From: QZLE01 sp033852075
GTDB lineage: Bacteria; Pseudomonadota; Gammaproteobacteria; QZLD01
DNA length: 64,000 nt
Direction of reading: 5' to 3'
NCBI GenBank assembly: GCA_033852075.1
Contig: JAWSVC010000012.1
Span: forward strand, 62,001-126,000
Numbering within the stretch: the first letter of the stretch is position 1; each line of letters opens with the position of its first letter. The translations under genes and the position numbers were made by a program. Positions 51,701 to 60,296 of the stretch are shown here, in pieces. The notes under the pieces were generated by a model. It was not told the DNA's origin, ran no database searches, and was given only the letters and a program-made list of their open reading frames with translations.

Positions 51701-53182
51701 GGGTGCTGATACAGCATCTAAGGCAACGCCTGCGATATCAGTCATCTCAATACCAAGGGTTTCTAATGCTGATTCTTCAAGGAATGAACCTGTACCGGCA
51801 GAACAAGCTTCATTCATGGCGTAATCAGATGGCACGGAATTACGAATAAAGGTGTACTTGGCATCTTGCCCGCCGATTTCGAATAGAGTGTCTACTTCTG
51901 GGTCAAAATGAACTGCTGCAGTAGCATGGGCGATAATTTCATTGATAATGCCGTCAGTCATTGCATGAAGCCCGGCTATTTGTCTGCCAGAACCACTTAC
52001 TCCTAAGCCAACAATTTGGATTTGTTCTATTGGTAGTTGCTCAGTGATTTGTTCAAGAATGGCTTGATAGCATTTTCGGAAAGCTCCAACAGGATCTCCA
52101 TTGGTTCTTAGGTATACGGATGCAAGAAGGGCGTCATCATCTTTGCGCAAAAGAACCGCTTTTGTGGTTGTTGAGCCAACATCAAGACCAAGAATGCACT
52201 TGTCTCCGGAATTGAGAGTGCCGCGATTTAGTTCTTTGAACTCAACCATGTCTTGGAAATCACTTAGAGCGGGTAGGGTTGCAAAGGAAGAGATCTCGTC
52301 TTTTAAGAAATCAGCATGACCAGGGAATGGCATGGTTTCATTTTCTAAAGCCCAAATAGCTGCGCCAAGTGCTTCAAAATATGGGGCTTCTTTAGGAACT
52401 TCAAGGCCTGGAATTTCTTCGCGAAGATAGTCCATCATCATTCTGTTGCGTGAAGCACCACCTACGACCATCACGTCTTTCATTTCAATCTTGTTTAGAA
52501 GTTCTACAACTTTGTTTGCCATCATATGACAAAGGCCTGCAGTTACTTGAGATTTTGGAATACCTGCATTTGTTGCGTGGGTACAATCTGATTTACAGAA
52601 TACTGAGCAACGTCCTGATACGTGATGTGGTTCTGCCTCTGAGGCAAAATGGACTGCGTCATCTAGTGATACATCCATGCGACGTAGTTGTTGAAGGAAG
52701 AATTCTCCAGTACCAGATGCGCATTTGTTTCCGGTAATAACATTAGATATTTTTCCTTTTTTATCTAATGCATAAACCATGAATGTTTCGCCACCAGCGG
52801 AAACGATTGCCGGACAGTTTTTATCTTCAGGTTTAACAAACGAATATGCTTTTTCAGTAGCTTCTGGCTCAGAAATGGTTGTTAGATTTACAAAGTTAGT
52901 AAATTTTCTACCGGTAAGTGCAATATGATCGAACGAACTCAGATACAGCCTTTCAACTATTGTCGCCAGAGTGTGTTTGGGATCTCCTTCATGAGGATGT
53001 GATTCGTGTTCGTCTATAGTAATATCGGATGGCTTTCCTGTTTCCGGGTCAATAGTTGCGCTTAGCTGAACTATAGAAACCGTCGAGGCTCCAACGCATA
53101 TGCCAAGAGAGTTGGTTCTGTTGTCTGATAAAGAGGTGGTAACTTGATCTGCTGTAACTTGAGTGTCTTTATGTTCCATCAT
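48782..53182 (-). CDS. Giant 2-hydroxyacyl-CoA dehydratase activase/dehydratase-like protein (BadF/BcrA-type ATPase)
   Basis: 1466 residues. Two ASKHA activator domains come first (about 26-290 with CASGTGEFF, and about 328-590 with LGLDVGSTTTKAVLL, GGQDAKY, CSAGTGSFLEES and Cys500 in NDQCAAFIS). A Cys-rich linker follows (CAGGKEKCDRKC, 621-632), then DUF2229/COG3580-like and COG3581-like dehydratase-type regions with Cys in FSCGPDSF (960), STCKECLP and GPCRFGQYN. Related proteins use ATP to drive one electron into a low-potential Fe-S centre. The substrate of this fused class is not established. It is divergent from a MetX-like gene across 212 bases. Confidence 0.9.
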   Translation of the reverse strand: MMEHKDTQVTADQVTTSLSDNRTNSLGICVGASTVSIVQLSATIDPETGKPSDITIDEHESHPHEGDPKHTLATIVERLYLSSFDHIALTGRKFTNFVNLTTISEPEATEKAYSFVKPEDKNCPAIVSAGGETFMVYALDKKGKISNVITGNKCASGTGEFFLQQLRRMDVSLDDAVHFASEAEPHHVSGRCSVFCKSDCTHATNAGIPKSQVTAGLCHMMANKVVELLNKIEMKDVMVVGGASRNRMMMDYLREEIPGLEVPKEAPYFEALGAAIWALENETMPFPGHADFLKDEISSFATLPALSDFQDMVEFKELNRGTLNSGDKCILGLDVGSTTTKAVLLRKDDDALLASVYLRTNGDPVGAFRKCYQAILEQITEQLPIEQIQIVGLGVSGSGRQIAGLHAMTDGIINEIIAHATAAVHFDPEVDTLFEIGGQDAKYTFIRNSVPSDYAMNEACSAGTGSFLEESALETLGIEMTDIAGVALDAVSAPNFNDQCAAFISSDIKTAVHEGIERKEIVAGLVYSICINYANRVKGNRPVGKKVFMQGGVCYNKAVPLAMASLVGKPIIVPPEPGLMGAFGVALEVKKRIESGLMEEKIFNLSELIARDVTYGKTFICAGGKEKCDRKCEINMIELEDKKYPFGGACNLYYNMRKSISFDVASLDLVKLRQELVYKKYGTLFDQKSGSSEKPTVALNRSFLVNTYFPLYSKFFTELGYNVVMPEKPTQEGIEKRNAAFCYPVELAHGFFDSLLKAEQRPDFIFLPHFKSVPNLEGYTTSQVCPFVQGETFYLQSTFKDQIETLEKQGTKLFAPLLDLTEGTNEAKNPLIETAIKMGKSKAEAEAAYSIAIKAQTDCLNEMQEIGRKTVTELEKTPEKIAVTIFSRPYNGFVEEAHMGIPHKIASRGYLVIPFDFLPMDAESRSENMFWGMGQRILGAAKYVKSHPQLFGTFITNFSCGPDSFLIGFFRDIMERKPSLTLELDSHTADAGLETRIEAFLDIVASYRLLLQNKAIEEENKSFFQAETILENNTLTIITSSGEHVPLTDKRVTVLIPSMGQLSSESLAEVMKSQGINAKVQPAPDEQILKIGRSNSTCKECLPLIITTGTMVDYIQNHRKEGEILVYFMPSAAGPCRFGQYNVFMKNLIKNNKFNDVAVLSLSSENSYAGLGNNFQLLTWAGAVITDVLEDIRSMLLTNAKDTESAIKIFMNEWEQIKDSIRSGKFKNIRKQLKKTAKILKAIPTKHHYKDVPTVLLAGEIFVRREALSRQYITEKMAEKGFATVCSPIAEWIIYSDYLVENNLTEEPLEGMERFGFHIKKQVMRHIEKKIKSILSKSGLVHASPLDMKPVIDKGSKYISPNLPGEAILTVGSALDEIANHVSGVIAIGPFGCMPNRLAESILNEAMTKEDKIACEPNNQKVKAVLADIDSLPFLAIETDGSPFPQLINAKLETFLLRAKRLHDKM

Positions 53183-53406
53183 ATGTCCGTATTAATTGCT
53201 TCAATGTAAACATCATGTTGATCCTGTTAAATCAATATCGCGATGCTTGGCTCAGTAAAATCGTACTGACTAATTTTAAAACCGAAGTATTTTAACTAAA
53301 AATGCATAAATTGTTATCTTTTTTTGTGTTTTTTTTATTTGTAAATAGTGTATTTTACTTGCTTATGTTTCATTAATTTTTACTTATTTAAAGTGTGTTG
53401 ATCAAA

Positions 53407-54486
53407 ATGATTGTCCATCAGAAAATTATTAATTTGCCTGAGCCATTTATTACTCAGTCGGGTGAGGTTATTGAGTCTCCTCAGGTTTGTTACGAAGAAT
53501 ATGGTAATGCAGATGGCAAAGTTATATATATTGCTCATGGAGGGTTATCTAATTCACATGCTGCTGGAAAATTTTCTGAAGCTGATTCTGTGTCAGGGTG
53601 GTGGGATAAGATTATTGGCCCTGGAAAAGTGATTGATACAAACAAATACAGGGTTATATGTGCTAACTCTTTGGGAAGTATGTTTGGAACGACAGGGCCT
53701 GCATCCATAAACCCTAAAACTCAAAAAAAATATGGGCCGGATTTTCCTGATATTACTTTAATTGACATGACTCTATTTATAAGAAAGTTTCTTGATTTTC
53801 TTGGTGTAAAAAAACTCTATCTTATGGCAGGTCCTTCAATGGGGTCTTTGCAATCTTTACAGATGGCAGCACTGTTTCCAGATTATGTTGAGAACGTTGT
53901 TGCTGTTGCCACAGCTGGTCGTATGCCTCCGTCCGGGATGACAATGCATCACTTTATTATTAACGCTGTTAAAATGGATCCTGAATTCAATGATGGATGG
54001 TATCAAGATGGTGAGGCCCTTCATTCTTTACGAATGATTCATCAAGTAGCCAAATTTTATTATACGCATGAAAAATGCATTAAATCTTTGTGTTGGGATG
54101 TGGTGCCTGAAGGGGGAGAGAGTCAGCAACAAAGAAGTAACAATATATCCAATTATCTTCTGTCCACTTTGGAAAATGATATTGTCGGCAGAGATCCTAA
54201 CTCATATATAATTCTTACTACTGCAGTTAATGGTTTTGATTTGGGAATTGGTGCTAATAGTTATGAAGAAGGTGTTAGACGAATCAAATGTTCGGTACTG
54301 TTGATTAACATTGATACCGATTGTGAGTTTGCTCCTGAATGGGCATTTGAGGTGGGGAAGATTATTAATGAAGCATGCCCAGGGCAGTGTAAGGTTGAAA
54401 TAGTTGATTCAGAATGGGGGCATTTAGGCTGTTTACGTGAAGCAGATAAAATAGCGCACCATATCGAAATGTTTTTGACTAAGTAG
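53407..54486 (+). CDS. MetX-like alpha/beta hydrolase (homoserine O-acetyltransferase family)
   Basis: About 359 residues from the ATG at 53407. A GTG at 53395 is also open, and neither has a clear ribosome site. The MetX-type layout shows in the block NKYRVICANSLGSMFGTTGPASINPKT, nucleophile GPSMGSLQS (Ser about 143), Asp in NIDTDCEFAP and His in WGHLGCL. GPSMG replaces GGSMGG of true MetX, so the acyl-transfer reaction and substrate are uncertain. No methionine genes are adjacent. Confidence 0.75.
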   Translation: MIVHQKIINLPEPFITQSGEVIESPQVCYEEYGNADGKVIYIAHGGLSNSHAAGKFSEADSVSGWWDKIIGPGKVIDTNKYRVICANSLGSMFGTTGPASINPKTQKKYGPDFPDITLIDMTLFIRKFLDFLGVKKLYLMAGPSMGSLQSLQMAALFPDYVENVVAVATAGRMPPSGMTMHHFIINAVKMDPEFNDGWYQDGEALHSLRMIHQVAKFYYTHEKCIKSLCWDVVPEGGESQQQRSNNISNYLLSTLENDIVGRDPNSYIILTTAVNGFDLGIGANSYEEGVRRIKCSVLLINIDTDCEFAPEWAFEVGKIINEACPGQCKVEIVDSEWGHLGCLREADKIAHHIEMFLTK

Positions 54487-54602
54487 TTTAGTAAAAATAT
54501 TTATACTAATTAGATTAGTAGTCTATACTAATGTTATGCAATAAAGTTTGGTTTCCCGTGCTTTATTAAGGAAATTTATCTGTTTATGGAAGATGTTTGG
54601 TT

Positions 54603-56837
54603 GTGACTAAATCAGATAGCGCCAACTTAAGGTTGCAAATTGCTTACCTGGAACAAAACCTGGCAACTGAAAAAAGACTTTCTGCGTTGTTGCAGAAGGT
54701 TGGTAGTTCCTCGTCTTTAGATTCCCTGTTAGCTGATATTACTGAATATCTGCAAGAACGCTGGGGAGTAGAAGGTATAGGGGTTCAGCTTGTTGATAAA
54801 GAAAGTAAAATCCTGTGGGTTTATAAATATTATGGGATTAATGATAAAAGCGCTTCCGAAGCTAATTCGATAACCAGTAAGATTCGGTTAGAGAGAAAAA
54901 ACTCTATTTCAACAAAAGTGGCTATTACTCAAAAGCCATTCTACGCAAAGAATATATTATCCTCTGATTTAAGCTCTTTACCAGAAGTTGATAGAAGAAT
55001 TTCAGAGTACCTTGAAATAAAAGATAATTTAATAGTACCTGTAATTCAGGATGGAGAGACTATTGGTGTTATTCATCTAATGTCTCAATCAAGAAGTCTT
55101 GATCTTAATAATGACTCTATTGATGAGATTTCTCTTTTCATCGATTCTATTTCAGGAAGTATTCAAAAAGAAATTCAGCGCGAGGAACTTGATAGAAAAA
55201 GTGAGTATTTAAAGAGATTAGTAGATGAGTTACAAATAGCAAAAGAGGTTGCAGAGAGTGCGGCAAGTGCAAAAAGTTTATTTGTTGCCAATATGTCTCA
55301 CGAGTTACGTACTCCTCTTAATGGTATTTTAGGGATGATAACTCTTCTTAAAGAGACTAAAACCAGCCTCGAGCAAGATGAGTATTTGAAAATTGCCAGC
55401 TCTTCTGGTGAGTCATTATTATCATTAATTAGTGATATCCTCGATTTTTCTAAAATAGAAGCAGGCAAGCTAACATTAGAGAGTGTAAATTTTGATATTT
55501 CTAGCTTAATTAATGATATTGTTCAGTTGAATATTCAGGGGGCTAATCAAAAAGGGATATCATTAATTACAGAAGTTGATAAAGATATTCCTAGTGAACT
55601 TGTTGGTGATCCAATCCGATTATGGCAAGTAATGAATAATCTGGTTAGTAATGCGATTAAGTTTACATCTTCAGGGGAAGTGAAGATAAGGGTTGAACTA
55701 AAAAGTAGAAAAGGAAATACCAATAAAATCCATTTTGAGATATCTGATACAGGTATTGGTATATCCGAGGAAGCGCAGTCGAATATATTTAACTCGTTCT
55801 CACAAGCAGATGAGTCTACAACAAGAAATTTTGGTGGTACTGGTTTAGGGTTGGCGATTTGCAGGCAGATCGTTCATATGTTTAAAGGACAAATTGGTGT
55901 CCAATCAAATCCAGGTAAAGGAAGTAATTTCTGGTTTACAATTTGTTTTGATGATTCAGATAAGTTAGATCAGTCAACAGCGCTTAACCTAGAGCAGCAA
56001 AATCTTAGAGTTTTAATTATTGAAGATAATGAAAATACATCTCCAGGTTTAGAGCATATTATAGCTCCGCTCGGTTTGAATTATGTGGTATTACGCAGTA
56101 TTGATCTTGGGGTTAGCGAATTGCTGCTTGCGGAAAAAGAAGCAAATCCATTCGATATTATTATTTTAGATAATCCGGATTGTCTTAATAAAAGCAAAGA
56201 TTTATGTCGAGGTATAAAACAAAGAAGGCTTATCGATCAGACAAAAATTATTTATGTTGGTGCTGAAATTGACTCTGAAACTAAAGCACTGTTATTAAGT
56301 GCTGGCGCAGATAAATTTATAACTACTCCTATCACTACATTACAACCAATAATATCAACTTTTAATGAGTTATTTGGATCGCAACTTGTCTCAGATAATG
56401 AGGTTGACTTAACACAACCAAATACAGATCAAATATCAAAAGAACAAAAATTAAATAAATCTGATGCTGTTAAGGTTTTATTGGTAGAAGATAATGCAAT
56501 AAATCAGCGTGTAGCTGTTGGATTGCTTGATCTAGCTAGATGTGAGGTAGATGTTGCCGCAAATGGAAAAGAGGCGATAGATAAAATAGAAAGTAACTGT
56601 TACAACCTGATACTTATGGATTGTCAGATGCCGGTGATGGATGGTTATACAGCAACAAGAAAGATACGCAATATGGAGCTGTCAGGTAAAATTAAAAGAA
56701 CGCCAATCATTGCTTTAACTGCCAGTGTATTGCAGGAAGATAAGGATAAATGCATAGAAGCCGGTATGGACGATCATTTGCCAAAGCCAATACGGAAGAG
56801 GTCTTTGGAGTATCTGTTAGATAAGTGGACCTACTAA
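54603..56837 (+). CDS. Cytosolic GAF-domain hybrid histidine kinase
   Basis: About 744 residues. The start is uncertain: a GTG at 54603 or a TTG at 54597, with GGAAG a little far upstream. An N-terminal coiled segment is followed by a GAF domain (about 25-195), HisKA (KSLFVANMSHELRTPLN), HATPase (GTGLGLAICRQIVHMF), a degenerate receiver-like unit (VLIIEDNENTSPG with IIILDNPD) and a functional receiver (VLLVEDNAINQ, Asp in LMDCQMPVMDGY). It has no membrane helix, so it senses an internal signal. No cognate regulator is adjacent. Confidence 0.9.
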   Translation: MTKSDSANLRLQIAYLEQNLATEKRLSALLQKVGSSSSLDSLLADITEYLQERWGVEGIGVQLVDKESKILWVYKYYGINDKSASEANSITSKIRLERKNSISTKVAITQKPFYAKNILSSDLSSLPEVDRRISEYLEIKDNLIVPVIQDGETIGVIHLMSQSRSLDLNNDSIDEISLFIDSISGSIQKEIQREELDRKSEYLKRLVDELQIAKEVAESAASAKSLFVANMSHELRTPLNGILGMITLLKETKTSLEQDEYLKIASSSGESLLSLISDILDFSKIEAGKLTLESVNFDISSLINDIVQLNIQGANQKGISLITEVDKDIPSELVGDPIRLWQVMNNLVSNAIKFTSSGEVKIRVELKSRKGNTNKIHFEISDTGIGISEEAQSNIFNSFSQADESTTRNFGGTGLGLAICRQIVHMFKGQIGVQSNPGKGSNFWFTICFDDSDKLDQSTALNLEQQNLRVLIIEDNENTSPGLEHIIAPLGLNYVVLRSIDLGVSELLLAEKEANPFDIIILDNPDCLNKSKDLCRGIKQRRLIDQTKIIYVGAEIDSETKALLLSAGADKFITTPITTLQPIISTFNELFGSQLVSDNEVDLTQPNTDQISKEQKLNKSDAVKVLLVEDNAINQRVAVGLLDLARCEVDVAANGKEAIDKIESNCYNLILMDCQMPVMDGYTATRKIRNMELSGKIKRTPIIALTASVLQEDKDKCIEAGMDDHLPKPIRKRSLEYLLDKWTY

Positions 56838-57288
56838 AATTTTGTGTCTATTTTTCTAACTACTGCGTTATATTTCCAGGCAATTTCAGTTACATATTAG
56901 TAATATGCGCCTTCAATTGGCTTCGATATGCCTTGTATTTAAAAAAATATTCTACAAATTTTACATTATGTGTTTTCCCAATATCTGAGTTCATTGTTGA
57001 ATCGTAAATTATATTAACTGGAAAGATTTTCGGTAGTTTGGTTTGCCGGGTCAAATGTTTTGCCTTGCTTTTTCATAGTATAAATCAGTTGTATTTCTAA
57101 ATGGTAATGACTGGCGTCAATACATCGATTGATGTTGGTTATCTTCTTAGACTAGTACTAAAGTATGATTGAACTTTTTTGTCAAAATTATAAATTAGCA
57201 GCAATGTTATGGATGAATCTTAGATTTTGATTTCATGAATTTGTTTATTTATCGGGTGATTTCAAGTGTTTATTTATTGGAGGAAAAA
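56838..57288. other. Spacer upstream of the secreted-protein genes
   Basis: 451 bases. No open frame with a ribosome site and no hairpin of note. It presumably holds the promoter of the next gene. Confidence 0.4.
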
Positions 57289-57639
57289 ATGAAATACAAA
57301 CTTTTAACATATTTTGGAGCATCTTTATTGGCTGTATTTTCATCTTTAGCTAATGCAGGATCGACGCGAGCGGAAGTGGAAAGAGTGCTTTTTTACGATG
57401 GAGGTAATCTGGTTTACGTGTACCCTAAAGGAGGAGTTGATAATCCGCCAGCATGTCATGATTCAAATAGTGGTGGTGATTATTATTCATTTTCGGTAAA
57501 CAGGTCTATGGCAAATGAATATATAAGTGGATTATTAGCTGCCCAAGCACGCAAGGTGCTTGTAACGTTTTGGGGAAAAGATAGCTGTATTGATCAAAAC
57601 AATTCTGAAACCTTAAGTTATTTCAGAATAGAAAAATAA
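57289..57639 (+). CDS. Small exported protein 1
   Basis: 116 residues from the ATG at 57289 (GGAGGAAAAA upstream). A signal peptide (cleavage near NANA/AG-STRA, about 23) is followed by a mature part of about 93 residues with two Cys (PPACHDS and KDSCIDQ) that may form a disulfide, and a beta-rich pattern. It resembles small periplasmic or secreted proteins of unknown role in gammaproteobacteria that have a PPxC...LLAA...GxxSC pattern. No function can be given. Confidence 0.7.
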   Translation: MKYKLLTYFGASLLAVFSSLANAGSTRAEVERVLFYDGGNLVYVYPKGGVDNPPACHDSNSGGDYYSFSVNRSMANEYISGLLAAQARKVLVTFWGKDSCIDQNNSETLSYFRIEK

Positions 57640-57789
57640 TCAAAACAAATATTTGGTTTGCTGTGCAAAATGCAACTGGTTGCCAATTGTTATGGGATTG
57701 ATATTGAATTAACTATCACAAGGGCAGCACATGGTGATTAATACTTTGTGCTGCTCTGTAAGAAACAAGCTATTTATAGGTTAAGAGAA

Positions 57790-58140
57790 ATGAAATTAAT
57801 TAATAAAAAAACGGTTATGGCATTAAGTGCAATGTTGTTATCGACATCGGCATTTTGTGATCCAGGTTATATTCATGTGACAGATATGAGTCAGGTTGAT
57901 TACCAGGTGGTTAGCGGAGGAAAAGTATATTTTCGTAACCTAAATCTTTTTAAGGAAAATGTTACTGGATGTTGCTATGCATTTTATCTGGATACAACTA
58001 CGGATTTTGGAAAGATTGCGTGGTCAACAATATTGACAAAAATGACAACTAAAAGTGATTTATATCTTTATGTTTCAGAAATGAATCCGCCAACATCAGG
58101 AAATCCTGCTCAGGTAACTCATTTGGGTAATTGGAAGTAG
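57790..58140 (+). CDS. Small exported protein 2
   Basis: 116 residues, the same length as its neighbour. The ATG at 57790 begins a signal peptide (cleavage near SAFC-DP). The mature part has TGCCYAFYLDTTTDFGKIAWSTILTKM, which lines up loosely with the CxxxxYYSFSVN...ISGLLAAQ part of protein 1, so the two may be distant paralogues. Function unknown. Confidence 0.65.
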   Translation: MKLINKKTVMALSAMLLSTSAFCDPGYIHVTDMSQVDYQVVSGGKVYFRNLNLFKENVTGCCYAFYLDTTTDFGKIAWSTILTKMTTKSDLYLYVSEMNPPTSGNPAQVTHLGNWK

Positions 58141-58426
58141 TGATTGTTCAATAGAATCGTTAGAAATTTTTAACGAATTAACAGTTAGCACATAAACAAA
58201 TTTAAATGGAAAAAAGCTGAGTCTGTAAGTAATTGTACTTACGGCATCTGGTGGTTTGCGTAAAAATCAGTATCTGAGATAAATATGAGCTGTAGTTTGA
58301 AAAATAAATTGCCTGTTTGTAGCAATAATGACGATTTATCGGAAAGCGACTTCATAGAGTATAAGAAAAGTCTTTAGGTGATGGTAGTAATATGTTGAAC
58401 ATTAAATTTAAGAAAAGAGAGATGTT
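58141..58426. other. Spacer before the alpha-toroid protein
   Basis: 286 bases. A 30-codon opening at 58285-58377 lacks a ribosome site and is probably not a gene. Otherwise nothing recognisable. Confidence 0.4.
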
Positions 58427-60259
58427 ATGGCGAATGTAAATATACTAAGTTCCAGAGCCGAATACAGGTATTGTATAAGGCCCCTTATTGCTGCTGGTTT
58501 GCTGCTGGTTAATTTGGTTGGTTTAAATGTTGTACATGCGGCTGCAAATGAAGATGTCAAAGAATCAATGGCAATGGGTGCTGCTTGGTTGATTTCCGAA
58601 CAGGAAGTAGATGGAAGCTGGCGAGGTGACCTGGGAGATGAGATGAGTGTGATTACTACCTCTTATGCTGCTTTAGGGTTACATCTGGCAATGGTTGAGC
58701 GAGGAGATCATGATATTCCATCATATCCGGTATCAAGAGCTCAAAGTTGGTTATTAGGTAAGAAGCCAAAAACACTTGATGCTACGGTTATGCAGATTCT
58801 GGCATTAAGCAATTATAATCCTCCGGATAATTTGGTAAATCGACTTGAGCAGTTCAAGGTGACTTTTCAGAATGATGGTGAAAATGTTCAGGGATTTGGA
58901 AAATTTTCCAAAAAGTATCTTAGTTCTCGCGATACTTTAACTGCTGCATTAGTTTGTTTTGGCTTTGATACGCAACAAACAGTTGTTGACTGTTTAGGTA
59001 TTCATAAGTTTTATATGGATTATCAGGGACGTGTTGATGGGGGAGGTTTGCCTGCAGCGTTGTCTGATAAATGGTTATCATTTAAAGATAAGCTTTCTGC
59101 AGAGAATATACATGTTATGCCGGATGTGATTACCACAGCGTTTGAATCAAGACTGGCTTCAGTGTTGTATTCTCATAGTTCACAAAAAAGTACCGAGTGG
59201 TTATTGGCTAATCAAAATAATGATGGTGGATTTGGTAATGGCAAGAGCAATATATTTGAAACCGCAGTTGTTCTTGATGTGCTGCATTTGTGGACGATAG
59301 AAAACTATTCTTTTTCCTCAGCTGTTAAAACGGCTATTGCAAATGCGGAAAACTATTTGATTAATGCGCAGCTTGAAAACGGAAGCTGGCAGAATTCGGA
59401 ATTATTAACTGGAGCCGCCCTGAAGGCCCTGAGGAAAGTAATAATTACTTATCCATATTCATATCCAGAACCCGATCGTGCTTTGGCAGACAGTGATTCC
59501 GATGGTATCCCAGACAGGGTTGAAGAACTGCTTGGTACAGATCCGCAAATTGCTAATGTTGATATTGATATCCAGGGTAAATCACAGAGTTATCCTCCGG
59601 CTACCTGGCTATGGGAAGCTGAAATGGGATATCAGACAACATTTGTGTTACCGGCTTTTGCCAGCGAATCTGATATTACCTGGAAGCTGATATCGGGAAA
59701 ACTGCCGGAAGGAATGAAACTTGTAAATAACACCATTTCCGGATCATCTAATAAGCGTGGCAAGTACCAGGCAACAGTGCTGGCAGTAGATGCTGAATTA
59801 AACAGACAGACCCATATTATTGAGATATCGGTAAATTATGCTGATTCTGATGCCGATGGTGATGGTATTCCATTATGGTTTGAAGCTAGATACGGACTGA
59901 ATTCCCTTAACGCGAATGATCGGGATTTGGATAATGATCATGACGGGTTGACCAATTTTCAGGAGTATAGTTTGGGAACATTGCCTAATGACTCAGATAC
60001 AGATGGTGATAATGTCTCTGATAGCGAAGAGATTGCCTTAGGGCTTGATGCCACAGATCCTGGTGATGGTGGAATTGCATTTGTTGATAGTGACAATGAT
60101 GGACTGACGGGGCTGCAAGAGTTCCGTTTGGGAACAGACCCATATCTATTTGACAGTGATGCAGACGGAATGGGGGATGGTGATGAAGTTGATGTCGGAC
60201 GTAATCCTTTGCTGAATGAGCCGGCAATACTCGTTGTGATTCAGTCAATTTTGCTTTAA
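58427..60259 (+). CDS. Exported alpha-toroid (terpene-cyclase/prenyltransferase-like) protein with TSP3 repeats
   Basis: 610 residues with a signal peptide ending near VHAA. Residues about 45-345 contain repeats of the (alpha/alpha) toroid type: AAWLISEQEVDGSWRGD, WLLANQNNDGGFGNG, YLINAQLENGSWQNS. An Ig-like domain (about 385-465) and Ca-binding TSP3-like segments (DADGDGIPLWFEARYGLN, DSDTDGDNVSDSEE) follow. It lacks an obvious cyclase DxDD motif, so enzymatic activity is unlikely, and it may be a scaffold or binding protein. It is followed after 37 bases by the RHS gene. Confidence 0.78.
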   Translation: MANVNILSSRAEYRYCIRPLIAAGLLLVNLVGLNVVHAAANEDVKESMAMGAAWLISEQEVDGSWRGDLGDEMSVITTSYAALGLHLAMVERGDHDIPSYPVSRAQSWLLGKKPKTLDATVMQILALSNYNPPDNLVNRLEQFKVTFQNDGENVQGFGKFSKKYLSSRDTLTAALVCFGFDTQQTVVDCLGIHKFYMDYQGRVDGGGLPAALSDKWLSFKDKLSAENIHVMPDVITTAFESRLASVLYSHSSQKSTEWLLANQNNDGGFGNGKSNIFETAVVLDVLHLWTIENYSFSSAVKTAIANAENYLINAQLENGSWQNSELLTGAALKALRKVIITYPYSYPEPDRALADSDSDGIPDRVEELLGTDPQIANVDIDIQGKSQSYPPATWLWEAEMGYQTTFVLPAFASESDITWKLISGKLPEGMKLVNNTISGSSNKRGKYQATVLAVDAELNRQTHIIEISVNYADSDADGDGIPLWFEARYGLNSLNANDRDLDNDHDGLTNFQEYSLGTLPNDSDTDGDNVSDSEEIALGLDATDPGDGGIAFVDSDNDGLTGLQEFRLGTDPYLFDSDADGMGDGDEVDVGRNPLLNEPAILVVIQSILL

Positions 60260-60296
60260 TTCAAAGCCTTAATTCAAATAGTAAGTGGTGAAAAGA

